DNA of 64,000 nucleotides, from contig PVNI01000017.1 of assembly GCA_003001795.1 (NCBI GenBank), positions 91,776 through 155,775 of the forward strand, given 5' to 3'. Within the stretch, counting starts at the first letter, position 1; every line of letters begins with the position of its first letter. The notes beneath the pieces are model-generated. The model searched no databases. It had not been told where the DNA came from and worked only from the letters and a program-made list of their open reading frames with translations. The translations under genes and the position numbers were made by a program. Below are positions 41,384 through 50,787 of this stretch, in pieces. This DNA comes from Actinomadura viridilutea (lineage in GTDB: Bacteria > Actinomycetota > Actinomycetes > Streptosporangiales > Streptosporangiaceae).

Positions 41384-41932
41384 GTGGGAAGAATCTACGA
41401 GCGCCTGGACGAGCGCTTGCGGGCGTTCATCGCCGAACAGCCGATGTACTTCGTGGCCACCGCCCCCGCGAACGGTCACGTCAACGTCTCCCCCAAGGGA
41501 TACGCCGACACCTTCGCGGTGTTGGACGACCACACCGTCGGCTACCTCGACCTGACCGGCTCGGGCGCCGAGACCATCGCCCACCTGCGTGAGAACGGCC
41601 GCATCACGATCATGTTCTGTTCGTTCGGCCGCACCCCGAAGGTGCTGCGGCTGTACGGCACCGGACGCGTCGTCACCCCCGGCTCCCCCGACTGGCCGGA
41701 ATTGGCCCGCCGCTTCCCCGTCGACACCCCGGGCAGCCGCGCCATCATCGTCGTCGCCGTCGACCGCATCGCCGACTCGTGCGGTTACGCCGTCCCCTAC
41801 ATGGAACTGGCCGGCGAGCGCGGAATGCTCAAAGAATGGGCCGGCCGCAAGTCCCCCGAACAGATGCGCGCCTACCACGCCGAGAGGAACGCCACGAGCA
41901 TCGACGGCCTCCCCGCCCTCGACGGCCTCTAG
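41384..41932 (+). CDS. Pyridoxamine 5'-phosphate oxidase family protein
   Basis: 182 aa from GTG 41384 (VGRIYERLDERLRAFIAEQP), chosen because family members begin here; the frame is open 18 codons further without a good ribosome-binding site. Flavin-binding split barrel: MYFVATAPANGHVNVSPKGY, VGYLDLTGSGAETIAHLREN, ITIMFCSFGRTPKVLRLYG. Probably binds FMN or F420; the reaction is unknown. Divergent from the tmsA-like gene. Confidence 0.85.
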   Translation: MGRIYERLDERLRAFIAEQPMYFVATAPANGHVNVSPKGYADTFAVLDDHTVGYLDLTGSGAETIAHLRENGRITIMFCSFGRTPKVLRLYGTGRVVTPGSPDWPELARRFPVDTPGSRAIIVVAVDRIADSCGYAVPYMELAGERGMLKEWAGRKSPEQMRAYHAERNATSIDGLPALDGL

Positions 41933-42079
41933 CCCCGCCAGGCAGACGTCAGACCGCGCGACTCGCGCGGGCGGCACCCCGGCAGAACCAGTCGTGCACA
42001 CTCGCCGACGGGCATGCCACAGCGCAGCCGGGCGCCGCGCGAGCGTTCAGGGACGGGCCCGGCGCGCGGCGAGGCCGCC

Positions 42080-42592
42080 CTATCGGACGAGCCGAAGGAT
42101 CCACGGGTAGCGGAACGGCTGCCCCACCAGCGCGTAGACGGCGGCGACGCCCGCCACGATCCAGGTGATGCTGTAGAGCACCGCGCCGATGCCGAACGTC
42201 AGAATGGTCACCCCCAGCACGGTCAGCTGGAAGTTGACCGCCTCGGCCGCGTGCCGCCGCACGTACGGCGACTTCTTCCCGTAGACCAGCATCAGCACGA
42301 GCGGCACGACGAACAGCGTGAAGAACCCGCCGAAGTGCGCGGCCGCCGCCACGAGCCGCTCCTCACCGGTCGGCTCGCCCTCCTCCGCCTCGGGGGCCGG
42401 ACCAGGCGAAAGGTCGCGCGTCACCGCCGCCAGATCGCTCCGCGTCTTGGCCGTCAGGGCCAAGTGCATGCGCATGTCGAACTCGGCGTGGTCCAGGCGT
42501 CCCTCGGCGTAGGCGTCCTGAAGACGCGCGATGACCGGCTCGCGCTCCGCGTCCGACACCCGCAGGTGCCCGGTGGCGTGACTGATCTCCAT
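42080..42592 (-). CDS. DUF1707 and DUF4870 domain membrane protein
   Basis: 170 aa from ATG 42592. DUF1707 domain (HLRVSDAEREPVIARLQDAY, then EGRLDHAEFDMRMHLALTAK) followed by a C-terminal DUF4870 region with two or three membrane helices (HFGGFFTLFVVPLVLMLVY; VLGVTILTFGIGAVLYS; IVAGVAAVYALVG). Function unknown for both domains. The frame is open to GTG 42688, which overlaps the deacetylase stop as GTGA; a coupled, 32-residue longer product is a real alternative. Confidence 0.82.
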   Translation of the reverse strand: MEISHATGHLRVSDAEREPVIARLQDAYAEGRLDHAEFDMRMHLALTAKTRSDLAAVTRDLSPGPAPEAEEGEPTGEERLVAAAAHFGGFFTLFVVPLVLMLVYGKKSPYVRRHAAEAVNFQLTVLGVTILTFGIGAVLYSITWIVAGVAAVYALVGQPFRYPWILRLVR

Positions 42593-42684
42593 GCCTTCAT
42601 CGTCGGCGCGGCTCCGCCGCCCCGCATCGGGGACGACCCCTGAGCCGACCCTGAGTTCCTCCCCGGAGCCAGGAGGGGACGACG

Positions 42685-43536
42685 TCACCGCGAGCCGGCC
42701 GTCTCCCCGTCCCGATCATGCTCGTCGGACAGTTCGACGTACTCCTCGCCCGGTGTCAGCGGCCTGCCGAACAGCTGGGACACGGTCACGAAGGTATAGC
42801 CGTCGGCCCGGAGCCGCTCGATGATGGGCGACACGGCCTCGACCGTCGTCCCGTGGATGTCGTGCAGCAGCACGATCATTCCGGGACGCACCGCCTTGAG
42901 CACCCGCCGCTCGACGAGACGGGTGTCCCGGTCCCGCCAGTCGAGCGGGTCGACGGCCCACAGCACCTGCGCCAGCTTCATGCGCCTGGCGATGCCCGCG
43001 ACCCTTGCGTCCGTCGACCCGTACGGCGGACGCATCAGGACGGGCGTCACGTGGGCGGCCTTGCGGATCGCGTGCTGCGTGCGCGCCAGTTCGCCTTCCA
43101 CCTTCGCGACGGACGCGCGTCCCAGATCGGCGTGCGACCAGCTGTGGTTGGCCACCTCGTGGCCCTCCGCGACCTCCCGCCGGACGAGGTCGGGGTGCGT
43201 CGCCACGTTCCTGCCGATGAGGAAGAACGTCGCCTTGACGTTCTGCCGGGCCAGGATGTTCAGCAGCTTGGCGGTGCCGGGTGCCGGCCCGTCGTCGAAC
43301 GTCAGCGCCACGCACTTGGCCCGTGTGCAGTCCACTCGGGGAGTCGGTGTGGGCGTGGGAGTGGGGACGCGCTCGGGCGCGCGCGGTGCGGCCTCACCGC
43401 GCAGAACCGCCACGGGCACGGACGGGCCCGCGTGTTCCGGCGTCGGTTCGAGTGCGCTGAGCCATCCGAAGAACGCCGTCACCGCGACGGCCGCGGCCGA
43501 CTTCTGGATTGTGGCCGTCCAGCGTCGACCGGTCAC
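42685..43536 (-). CDS. Polysaccharide deacetylase (NodB/CE4) family protein
   Basis: 283 aa from GTG 43536. N-terminal membrane anchor or signal (SAAAVAVTAFFGWLSAL, about 15-31) and a Pro/Thr-rich spacer. The NodB domain has TFDDGP (metal Asp), HEVANHSWSHADL (metal His pair), RPPYGSTD and IVLLHDIHGTT. Probably removes N-acetyl groups from cell-wall glycan or chitin oligomers outside the membrane. Its stop overlaps a GTG of the following DUF1707 frame. Confidence 0.9.
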   Translation of the reverse strand: MTGRRWTATIQKSAAAVAVTAFFGWLSALEPTPEHAGPSVPVAVLRGEAAPRAPERVPTPTPTPTPRVDCTRAKCVALTFDDGPAPGTAKLLNILARQNVKATFFLIGRNVATHPDLVRREVAEGHEVANHSWSHADLGRASVAKVEGELARTQHAIRKAAHVTPVLMRPPYGSTDARVAGIARRMKLAQVLWAVDPLDWRDRDTRLVERRVLKAVRPGMIVLLHDIHGTTVEAVSPIIERLRADGYTFVTVSQLFGRPLTPGEEYVELSDEHDRDGETAGSR

Positions 43537-43715
43537 CGAGCCCCCCGCACGCTCCCCCAACGCCGCCTACCAGGTCCGCAGTGTAAGCCGCTGCCTGCGC
43601 CGCCAGGGGGACATAGTCGCTGTGTCGGGAACCTGTTTCCTGAGAGGGTCGTTATCGTCTTACGCGTATGCGCCCCGGAGCGGTTCCGGGGCGGCTCTAG
43701 ACGACGGGAACGGCG

Positions 43716-44084
43716 ATGAGGTTCCGCGACCGCTTCGGGCTCCGCAAGAACCGCGGCGCATCCATCACCAAGCTGGACCGTGAGGCCACCGACGCCGACA
43801 TCGAGGCTCTGATCGCCTTCGCGCGCAGCCGCCGAGGCGTGGAGTTCTACGTCGAGCCGGAGACGTTCGCCACCGACACCACCGCGGTGGCCGTCGCGCA
43901 CGACGGCGAATGGACCCGCCGCCGCGTCGGCTCGCCGCAGGTCATCGCCAAGGTGGCCCGCGACCTGAAGCTCCCCGTGTACGACGTGCAGATCGTCGGT
44001 TATCCGGCCCGCATGCGCGCCTGGAACGAACGCAACCGCAACCGACGCATAGACCCCGGCGCCCCCGGCGAAGCCGTCTCCTGA
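43716..44084 (+). CDS. Conserved small actinobacterial protein, unknown function
   Basis: 122 aa, ATG 43716 after GGGAACGGCG. Basic N-terminus (MRFRDRFGLRKNRGAS), then a mixed alpha/beta domain (DADIEALIAFARSRRGVEFY, then VIAKVARDLKLPVYDVQIVG). The last part resembles small proteins described only as hypothetical in actinomycetes. No membrane helix or motif. Transposase debris follows. Confidence 0.72.
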   Translation: MRFRDRFGLRKNRGASITKLDREATDADIEALIAFARSRRGVEFYVEPETFATDTTAVAVAHDGEWTRRRVGSPQVIAKVARDLKLPVYDVQIVGYPARMRAWNERNRNRRIDPGAPGEAVS

Positions 44085-44319
44085 CGCCCGCCCCTAGCTC
44101 CAGCCATCTCTCACGCGCCGACGGCACACCGCCACTGGTGCTCGCGCTCACTTCCCACCTGCGCGCGAAAACCGCTGTCGCGCCCAGGTCATTCATGACA
44201 GCGGGGCCCACCCCCTACGCCGCCTCGACCTCCCGCAAGCTCGTCAAGCACGAACAGAGCGCCCGCCGCCCACCGGTGGCCACTCGACGCCCCACCCCAC
44301 GCTGCTTGCTACGACCACC

Positions 44320-44708
44320 TGCGCGGATGGCTGCGTGTTCGTGGCTTCACACCACGTCTGGCCCGGCATCGACTCTTCGGCACGGCTGGGCCGCCACCGG
44401 TGGACCATCGAACGCACCATCGCCTGGCCGGCTCAGTGTGGAGATGACCTCCGCCGAACACGGCCGGTTCAAACGCTGGCTCATCGACGCCTTCGGCGGC
44501 GATGCCCGCGGCGCCCCCGTCATCAGGGCGCTCATGCACCGCCGAGGCCTACACCAACACCGCGCTGACAGGCCGGATGCCGCCCCGCCTGCATCGCGGT
44601 TACGAACGCAAGGCCGGCCGCTTCCTGGCCTTCACCGTCATCGCCTGCGCTCTCATCCGCCACCGCCGACTCACCCAGCGAGACGAGTTCTTCGTGGGCA
44701 TCGCTTGA
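44320..44708 (+). pseudogene. IS5-family transposase remnant (C-terminal part)
   Basis: Plus-strand pieces in different frames: SSARLGRHRWTIERTIAW (catalytic-Glu region VERTxAW) and GYERKAGRFLAFTVIACALI, then RHRRLTQRDE, the usual transposase end. Between them is unrelated or decayed sequence with frameshifts. From 44085 to 44320 nothing is recognisable. Confidence 0.7.
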
Positions 44709-44804
44709 GGGGCGGACGGCGAGGAGCCCCCGGGCGGTCGACCCTCCCGGCGACCCCAAGCCGCCCCTCCGCCGCGCGCGTCGGACGGACGCCGCGATCG
44801 GCGG

Positions 44805-45080
44805 TCAGCGGCGGGCACCGCGGCGCCGCTGGAACGCGGAGACGGCGGCGACGCCGATGACCGCCAGACCGATCTGGAAGACCAGCTCGATCCAGTCGAT
44901 GCCATCGGTGGTCGCGACGCCGACGTTCTGGGCGATCGCGGTGCCGATCAGGGCCGCCACGATGCCGACCGCGAGCGTCATGAGGATGCCGATGGGCTGC
45001 CGACCGGGCAGCAGCAGTCGGCCGAGCGCGCCGATGATGGCGCCGATGATAATGGCCGTGATGATTCCGGTGATGGTCAC
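44805..45080 (-). CDS. GlsB/YeaQ/YmgE family (transglycosylase-associated) membrane protein
   Basis: 91 aa from GTG 45080 with GGAGG nine bases upstream. Three hydrophobic helices: GIITAIIIGAIIGALGRLLL, LMTLAVGIVAALIGTAIAQ, LVFQIGLAVIGVAAVSAF; a Gly-rich GAIIGALGRLLLPG motif typical of the family. Usually stress-induced inner-membrane proteins of unknown mechanism. Monocistronic. Confidence 0.88.
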   Translation of the reverse strand: MTITGIITAIIIGAIIGALGRLLLPGRQPIGILMTLAVGIVAALIGTAIAQNVGVATTDGIDWIELVFQIGLAVIGVAAVSAFQRRRGARR

Positions 45081-45685
45081 AGTCCCCAGCCTCCTTATAT
45101 GAAGGACCGCTGCACCGTCTATGCCCCGCTCTGCCGCTTTACACCTTCGTGGCCACACTTCACACAGACCGCGACCTGACCAGCGCATCCAGGAGACGCA
45201 GCGAACACCGCCCATGGCCGCACCGCGCCTGGCAGCACGCCGTGAGGCACTCGATGAGCTGTATTGGCTGATCCGAGCAGTGCGGAATCGATAAATCTAA
45301 GCCGATAAAGGCAAGGCCATCGCGTTAGTTGAAGAGCATGTTCGCCGCACTGAGGACAACAGCGACGTGTCCACTGCGTTCGCAACCTCCGTGGTCAGTG
45401 CATTTGGCCTGCCCCGGACGCTCTCGAAGGGGCGTGCCGTGGCCGCGCGGTATGACAAGCCCGCCGTCCGCTGTGAGACCGGCTTCCAGGACGCAACGAC
45501 TGGCCGGCCCGGTAATGAGCATGGAGGGACCGCGCATGGAGGCAGTGCGGAGCCTCATGCCCTCGCCATCGGGCTTGCCGCCGCCCGGCACGAGCCGGCC
45601 CTTGGCGAGTGGGATGGCAGCGTGGACGGGACGGGGCCGGGAGCCGGGGCGGCGGTGCGACGGTGCGGGGTCTGCAGGCGAGGGA
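45081..45685. other. Intergenic interval with a transposase trace
   Basis: 605 bp upstream of the GlsB-like gene. Apart from the fragment at 45400-45500, no coding signal is seen. A 26-codon ATG frame at 45214 (ending ALDELYWLIRAVRNR) has no ribosome-binding site. Confidence 0.5.
45400..45500 (+). pseudogene. Transposase C-terminal trace
   Basis: Translation SKGRAVAARYDKPAVRCETG matches the RAVATRYDKLAxRYEAT tail of IS5/IS1647-type transposases. About 30 codons survive, flanked by unrelated sequence. Confidence 0.55.
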
Positions 45686-46708
45686 TCAGGGGTCGGGGTC
45701 GTCGGGGTCGGCATAGGCCCGGGCGAGGTCTTCGGGAGTCATGCCGAGGCGGGCCTTCGAGGGCGGGACGCCCGCGGCGATGATGTCGCGGAGCAGGGCG
45801 GCCATGGTGTAGTCGGGGTCGGCGCGGGCGGCGCGGTCCAGGGCGACGTTGGCGAGGCCGCCGTCGCCTGCGATGAAGGCGGCGAACGCCAGCAGGCAGG
45901 CGGGGGCGGGGACGTAGGGTTCCTCGACGCGGCGCAGGACGTGCCGCCAGAACTCGATGTCGGCGCCCGGGGCGGCCTCGTCGATGCGGACCCATGCTTC
46001 GTCGCGGACGCGCATGCTGGTCAGCAGGACGCCGAGCCAGGCGACGTCGTCCTCGTCGGGCGGGCGTTCACGGGACGACAGGTCGGTGAGCAGGGCGACG
46101 CCCTCCTCGACCATGCGGGAACGGATGCGGGCCGGCGACAGGCCCTCGCGAGCCCACGCCAGGAGGCGCCGTTCGGCGCGGTCGGTGGCCTCGCGCATGG
46201 CGGCGCGGACCGCGCCTTCCAGCGGCGCGACCGACCGGGCGAGGTGCTCGCGTCCGGGAAGGGCGACGTGGCCCGCGAGGACCGCCTGGGCGGCGACGGC
46301 GCTGGCGGTGATGTCGTACGGGCGGCCCTCCGGCGGGCAGCACCGGGAGTCCACGCAGGTCAGAGACCACCAGCGCCCGTCGGCCACGCGCAGCGCCTCG
46401 ACCACCTCCAGGCCCTTGCCGGTCAGCTCCTCCCAGACGTCCGCGACCGCGGGCGCGACCGCGTCGGCCGGGCCGTAGCCGAGCACCAGGGCGCGCCGGA
46501 AGCCGTTGCGCGACAGGACGTCGGCGGTGCGTTCGCAGCTCACGCGGTGGGCCGGTAAGTCGAGCCGAAGGGCGCAGGTGCTGTGCGGGCCGTCGAAGCC
46601 GACCGCCACGAGGCTGTCGGCGGGATGGAATCCCAGCAGGTAGGGAACGGCGGCGATGGCGTCCTGGGGCGACCGGATGACCAGCGGCCCCGTCGTCGTG
46701 TCCGTCAT
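45686..46708 (-). CDS. DUF4192 domain protein
   Basis: 340 aa from ATG 46708 (MTDTTTGPLVIRSPQDAIAA). Family hallmarks: VPYLLGFHPADSLVAVGFDG near the N-terminus, RRALVLGYGPADAV, and a C-terminal YVPAPACLLAFAAFIAGDGG, then LANVALDRAARADPDYTMAA. Widespread in actinobacteria, function unknown. Followed on the same strand, upstream, by a phosphoribosyltransferase gene (70-bp gap). Confidence 0.9.
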   Translation of the reverse strand: MTDTTTGPLVIRSPQDAIAAVPYLLGFHPADSLVAVGFDGPHSTCALRLDLPAHRVSCERTADVLSRNGFRRALVLGYGPADAVAPAVADVWEELTGKGLEVVEALRVADGRWWSLTCVDSRCCPPEGRPYDITASAVAAQAVLAGHVALPGREHLARSVAPLEGAVRAAMREATDRAERRLLAWAREGLSPARIRSRMVEEGVALLTDLSSRERPPDEDDVAWLGVLLTSMRVRDEAWVRIDEAAPGADIEFWRHVLRRVEEPYVPAPACLLAFAAFIAGDGGLANVALDRAARADPDYTMAALLRDIIAAGVPPSKARLGMTPEDLARAYADPDDPDP

Positions 46709-46778
46709 GCAGTCGAGGTTCGCAGCCTCGACACGCTCGGCGACAGGCCGGTCGCGGATTGTGGACAACCGTGGCGGG

Positions 46779-47276
46779 TCAGGCGTCGAGGACCTGGTTC
46801 TCCCGCTGGACGACGGGCGGCAGCGTGGACCACGGGAAGTTGATCCACCGGTCGGTGCGGCGCCACACGTACTCGCACCGCACCGCGGAGCGGGGCTTCT
46901 CGTAGATGACGGCGCAGCGCACGTCGGCGACGTGGTCGGCGCAGAAGTCCCGGACCAGCTTGAGCGTGGCGCCGGTGTCGGCGACGTCGTCGGCGACCAG
47001 GACGCGGGCGCCCGACAGGTCGACGGCGTTCGGCACCGGGGGCAGCATCACGGGCATGTCGAGCCGCTGGTCGACGCCGGTGTAGAACTCCACGTTCATG
47101 ACGTGCAGGTTCTTGACGTCGAGCGCGTAGCCGAGGGAGCCCGCCACGAACAGGCCGCCCCGGGCGATCGACAAGATCAGATCGGGCCGGTACCCGCTGT
47201 CGGCGACCGCCTGCGCGAGCTCGCGGCTCGCCTGCCCGAACAATTCCCAGGTCAGGACTTCTCTTTCACCAGACAC
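46779..47276 (-). CDS. Phosphoribosyltransferase (Gpt/xanthine-guanine type)
   Basis: 165 aa from GTG 47276 with AGGGG nearby. Type I PRTase fold: LILSIARGGLFVAGSLGYAL, then the PRPP-binding loop VLVADDVADTGATLKLV, then WINFPWSTLPP near the end, a tail seen in Gpt-like proteins. Transfers a phosphoribosyl group to a purine base, so purine salvage is the likely role; base specificity is not certain. Divergent from the DinG-type helicase gene. Confidence 0.87.
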   Translation of the reverse strand: MSGEREVLTWELFGQASRELAQAVADSGYRPDLILSIARGGLFVAGSLGYALDVKNLHVMNVEFYTGVDQRLDMPVMLPPVPNAVDLSGARVLVADDVADTGATLKLVRDFCADHVADVRCAVIYEKPRSAVRCEYVWRRTDRWINFPWSTLPPVVQRENQVLDA

Positions 47277-47381
47277 GACCCCTATCTTTGCCGATCCGGA
47301 CCGCTGCTCCGGCACCCGGGTGCCGTCCGGGCGGCCCCGACGGCGCGACCGGCCCACGGCACGGCGCCGGGAGGGGTAGCG

Positions 47382-49526
47382 TTGGGCGACGTGCCCGCCC
47401 CTGATCTCCTCTCCGAGAGCGTCACGCAAGACCGGCTTCCGGACGTCCCCACGCTGCTGGCCGCCGCCGTGGAGGCCGTCGGGGGGACGGAGCGGCCCGG
47501 CCAGGTGCGCATGGCCGAGGCGGTCGAGAAGGCCATCGCGTCCGGCGAGCACCTGGCGGCGCAGGCGGGCACGGGCACCGGGAAGTCGCTGGCCTACCTG
47601 GTGCCGGCGGTCCGGCACGCGGTCGCCAAGGGCACCACGGTGGTGGTGTCCACGGCGACGATCGCGTTGCAGCGCCAGCTCGTCGACCGGGACCTGCCGC
47701 GGCTGGCCGAGGCGCTGGCGCCGCTGCTGGGCGTGGAGCCCAGGTTCGCGATCCTCAAGGGACGCCGCAACTACCTGTGCCTGCACCGGGTGCAGACCGG
47801 CGCGCCCGAGGAACCGGAGGACGAAGGACTGTTCGACCCGCGGCGGCTGTCCGCGCTGGGCCGCCAGGTCAAGCGGCTGCACGAATGGGCCGACGAGACC
47901 GCCACCGGTGACCGCGACGAGCTGGTGCCGGGCGTGAGCGAGCAGGCGTGGCGGCAGGTGTCGGTGACCGCGCGCGAATGCCTGGGCGCGCAGCGCTGTC
48001 CGCAGGGCGCCGAATGCTTCGCCGAGCGGGCCAGGGCCGAGGCGGGCGAGGCGCACGTCGTGGTGACCAACCACGCGCTGCTGGCGATCGACGCGTTGGA
48101 GGACGTCCAGGTCCTGCCCGAGCACGACGTGGTGATCGTCGATGAGGCGCACGAGCTGGTGGACCGGGTCACGTCCGTGGCCACCGGCGAGCTGAGCGCG
48201 GGGTCCGTCGAGGCGGCCGCGCGGCGGGCCGGGCGGCTGGTGGAGGACGGCATCGCCGACCGGCTCAAGGAGGCGGGGGAAGGGCTCGGCGTCCTGCTGG
48301 ACGAGATGCCGCCCGGCCGGATGGACGTGCTGTCGCCGGCGCTGGGCAACGCGCTGGCCGCGGTGCGGGACGCCGCGCACGCGTGTCTCACGGCGCTGGG
48401 CCCCGAGCGCAAGGAGAACGACGCCGGGGACATGGCGGCGCGCAAGGCCGCGCGGTCATCGCTGGAGGACGTGCACGACACGGCCGTGCGACTGCTGGAC
48501 GCGTTCACCCCGGAGATCGCGTCGCGGACGGACGTGGTGTGGCTGGACAAACCGTTCGTCCAGGAAGGACGACCCCGGCGTCCGCCCTCCCTGCACGTGG
48601 CGCCGATCGGGGTGGGCGGCCTGCTGCGCGGCACGCTGTTCGACCGGCGCACCGCGATCCTGACGTCGGCGACGCTCACGCTGGGCGGGTCGTTCGATCC
48701 GCTGGCCCGGCAGTGGGGTCTGCCGCCCCTCGGCGGGAACACGACGGAGGACGCGGCGCGGCCCGAGACGGACGACGCCGCCGCTCCGGCCGCTCACACG
48801 TCGGACGGCGACGCCGCGAGGACGAAGGACGGCGACAAGATCTCCTGGTCGGCCCTGGACGCGGGTTCGCCGTTCGACCACGCCAAGGCGGGGATCCTCT
48901 ACGTGGCGCGCCACCTGCCCCAGCCGGGGCGCGACGGGCTCACCGACGCCTATCTGACGGAGATCACCGAGCTGATCGAGGCGGCGGGCGGGCGGACGCT
49001 CGGGCTGTTCTCGTCCATGCGGGCGGCGCGGCAGGCCGCCGACGAGCTGAAGGACCACCTGTCGCACCCGCTGCTGTGCCAGGGCGACGACTCCACGTCC
49101 CTGCTGGTCAAGCGGTTCGCCGAGGACGAGCGCACGTGCCTGTTCGGCACGCTGTCGCTGTGGCAGGGCGTGGACGTCCCCGGCCCCTCCCTGCAGCTGG
49201 TGATCATGGATCGGATCCCGTTCCCGCGGCCGGACGATCCGGTGGCCTCGGCCCGGCAGCGGGCGGTCGCGGCGCGGGGCGGCAACGGGTTCATGGCGGT
49301 GGCCGCCACTCATGCGGCGCTGCTGCTCGCTCAGGGCGCGGGGCGCCTGCTGCGTTCGGCGAGCGACCGCGGCGTGGTGGCGATCCTCGACCCCCGTTTC
49401 GCGACGGCCCGTTACGGGTCCTTCCTGAGGGCGTCGCTGCCTCCGTTCTGGCCCACGACCGACCCGGACGTCGTCCGCAACGCGCTGCGACGTCTGGACG
49501 CGGCCGCGTCCGCCGACGCACAGTGA
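47382..49526 (+). CDS. dinG: ATP-dependent DNA helicase, DinG/XPD family
   Basis: 714 aa from TTG 47382, five bases after GGAGGGG (GTG 47391 is an alternative). Superfamily 2 helicase: Walker A QAGTGTGKSLAYLVP (about 62-76), four Cys of the Fe-S domain (NYLCLHR, ECLGAQRCPQGAECF), DEAH box VIVDEAHEL (about 252), motif III TSATLTLGG, and C-terminal FGTLSLWQGVDVPGPSLQLV and QGAGRLLRS. An insert rich in Asp/Ala (about 450-485) is low complexity. Unwinds damaged or RNA-containing duplexes with 5'-3' polarity in the family. No LexA box was found upstream. Confidence 0.93.
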   Translation: MGDVPAPDLLSESVTQDRLPDVPTLLAAAVEAVGGTERPGQVRMAEAVEKAIASGEHLAAQAGTGTGKSLAYLVPAVRHAVAKGTTVVVSTATIALQRQLVDRDLPRLAEALAPLLGVEPRFAILKGRRNYLCLHRVQTGAPEEPEDEGLFDPRRLSALGRQVKRLHEWADETATGDRDELVPGVSEQAWRQVSVTARECLGAQRCPQGAECFAERARAEAGEAHVVVTNHALLAIDALEDVQVLPEHDVVIVDEAHELVDRVTSVATGELSAGSVEAAARRAGRLVEDGIADRLKEAGEGLGVLLDEMPPGRMDVLSPALGNALAAVRDAAHACLTALGPERKENDAGDMAARKAARSSLEDVHDTAVRLLDAFTPEIASRTDVVWLDKPFVQEGRPRRPPSLHVAPIGVGGLLRGTLFDRRTAILTSATLTLGGSFDPLARQWGLPPLGGNTTEDAARPETDDAAAPAAHTSDGDAARTKDGDKISWSALDAGSPFDHAKAGILYVARHLPQPGRDGLTDAYLTEITELIEAAGGRTLGLFSSMRAARQAADELKDHLSHPLLCQGDDSTSLLVKRFAEDERTCLFGTLSLWQGVDVPGPSLQLVIMDRIPFPRPDDPVASARQRAVAARGGNGFMAVAATHAALLLAQGAGRLLRSASDRGVVAILDPRFATARYGSFLRASLPPFWPTTDPDVVRNALRRLDAAASADAQ

Positions 49527-49552
49527 CGGCCGACGGCCCGTACGCGGCCGTC
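49525..49552 (+). terminator. Terminator of dinG
   Basis: GACGGCCG paired with CGGCCGTC around a 12-nt loop, starting in the stop codon. Confidence 0.75.
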
Positions 49553-49706
49553 GTCTGCCGGCACCGGTTCCCGCCAGGCCCGTGGCGCAGGACGAGGAGC
49601 AATGGCAGGTCCTGGACCGCCCTGGGCAGCGAACGCTTCGTCCCCTGTGAGCACGCGGGCGTCTCCCTGGACGGCACGCCCCGCGGATGCGGCATGCCTG
49701 GTCCTG

Positions 49707-49774
49707 TTGTACCGGTCGAAGCGCTCTGGTAGGAATGGACGCTGTGTCCAGACCTGAAATGGACGTTGCGCCCA
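49707..49774 (+). promoter_or_regulatory. Promoter and tandem operators of the iclR-kdgK-eda cluster
   Basis: -35 TTGTAC (49707-49712), 17-bp spacer, -10 TAGGAA (49730-49735), placing transcription start at about 49742. Operator-like sites TGGACGCTGTGTCCA (49736-49750, perfect 5-bp arms) and TGGACGTTGCGCCCA (49760-49774) lie 24 bp apart over the start, so binding would block initiation. Confidence 0.7.
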
Positions 49775-50652
49775 AACTGCCGTCGAGGGGCGTGCCCGCG
49801 GGGGCGTCCGGGGCGCCGCGCGACGCCACCGGGACGGCCAAGGCGCTCGTCAAAGGACTGGCCCTGGTGGACCTGATCGCGGCCGACGGTCCGCTGCGGC
49901 TGACCGACCTGGTGGCGGCGACGGGGGTGCCCCGCGGCACCGTGGTGCGGCTGCTCGAGGTTCTGGTGGCGCACGGGGTGCTGCGCACCGACGCGTCCGG
50001 CCGCTACGACCTCGGCCCGCAGCTCGCGGTGTGGGGACAGGGCTTCCTCGGCCGGCTGGACGTGCGCGCCCAGGCCGAGGACCTCATGCGCGCGCTGACC
50101 GAGCAGACCCGGGAGACCTGCTTCCTGGGCGTGCGCCGCGGCTCGCAGGTGCTCTACATCGCCAAGACCGACAGCCCGCAGGCGGTGCGTCCGGCGGCCG
50201 TGGAGGGCAGCGTGAACCCGCTGCACTGCACCGCCATCGGCAAGGTTCTGCTCGCGCACTCCGCGCAGGACGTGGTCCGCGACCTGCTGGCCGGGCCGCT
50301 GGAGCGCCGCACCCCGAACACGATCACCGATCCGCGGGCGCTGGCCGCCGAGCTGGCGGCGGTGCGGGAACGCGGCTACGCGACCGACGAGATCGAGAAC
50401 GAGGACGGGGTGCGGTGCGTGGCCGTCCCCGTCCGCGACCACGGCGGACAGGTCGTGGCGGCGCTGTCGGTGTCGGCGCCGGCCTACCGGTTCCCGCGCG
50501 AGGAGACGCCCGACGTGGCGCGGCGGCTGCTGGCCGCCGCGCAAACCCTCTCGGCCCGGTTGGGGTACCGGGCTCCGCGGCACGCACACGAGGAGGCCCC
50601 GTCCGGGAGCGGCACTGGTGCGGCGGCGCCCGAAGCAACAAGCGGGACGTGA
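49744..50652 (+). CDS. IclR family transcriptional regulator (KdgR-like)
   Basis: 302 aa if initiated at GTG 49744, which would make the message nearly leaderless given the promoter upstream; ATG 49759 or 49735 are alternatives and none has a good ribosome-binding site. Winged HTH (KALVKGLALVDLIAADGPLR, then TDLVAATGVPRGTVVRLLEV), then an IclR effector domain (QTRETCFLGVRRGSQVLYIA, NPLHCTAIGKVLLAHSA, RGYATDEIENEDGVRCVAVP). It precedes KDG kinase and KDPG aldolase genes, so control of 2-keto-3-deoxygluconate catabolism is likely. Overlapping palindromes suggest autorepression. Confidence 0.85.
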   Translation: MSRPEMDVAPKLPSRGVPAGASGAPRDATGTAKALVKGLALVDLIAADGPLRLTDLVAATGVPRGTVVRLLEVLVAHGVLRTDASGRYDLGPQLAVWGQGFLGRLDVRAQAEDLMRALTEQTRETCFLGVRRGSQVLYIAKTDSPQAVRPAAVEGSVNPLHCTAIGKVLLAHSAQDVVRDLLAGPLERRTPNTITDPRALAAELAAVRERGYATDEIENEDGVRCVAVPVRDHGGQVVAALSVSAPAYRFPREETPDVARRLLAAAQTLSARLGYRAPRHAHEEAPSGSGTGAAAPEATSGT

Positions 50653-50787
50653 TGAACGGCCGCGCCGATGAACAGCCGGAGCGGGGTACGTGAGATGCAG
50701 CTGCCGCCGCCTCCCCCGATCAGATCCGCGGCGTGGTGATCCTCGCCGCGTCCGCCCAGTTCGTTCCGAGGCCCACAGGAGACCGCC

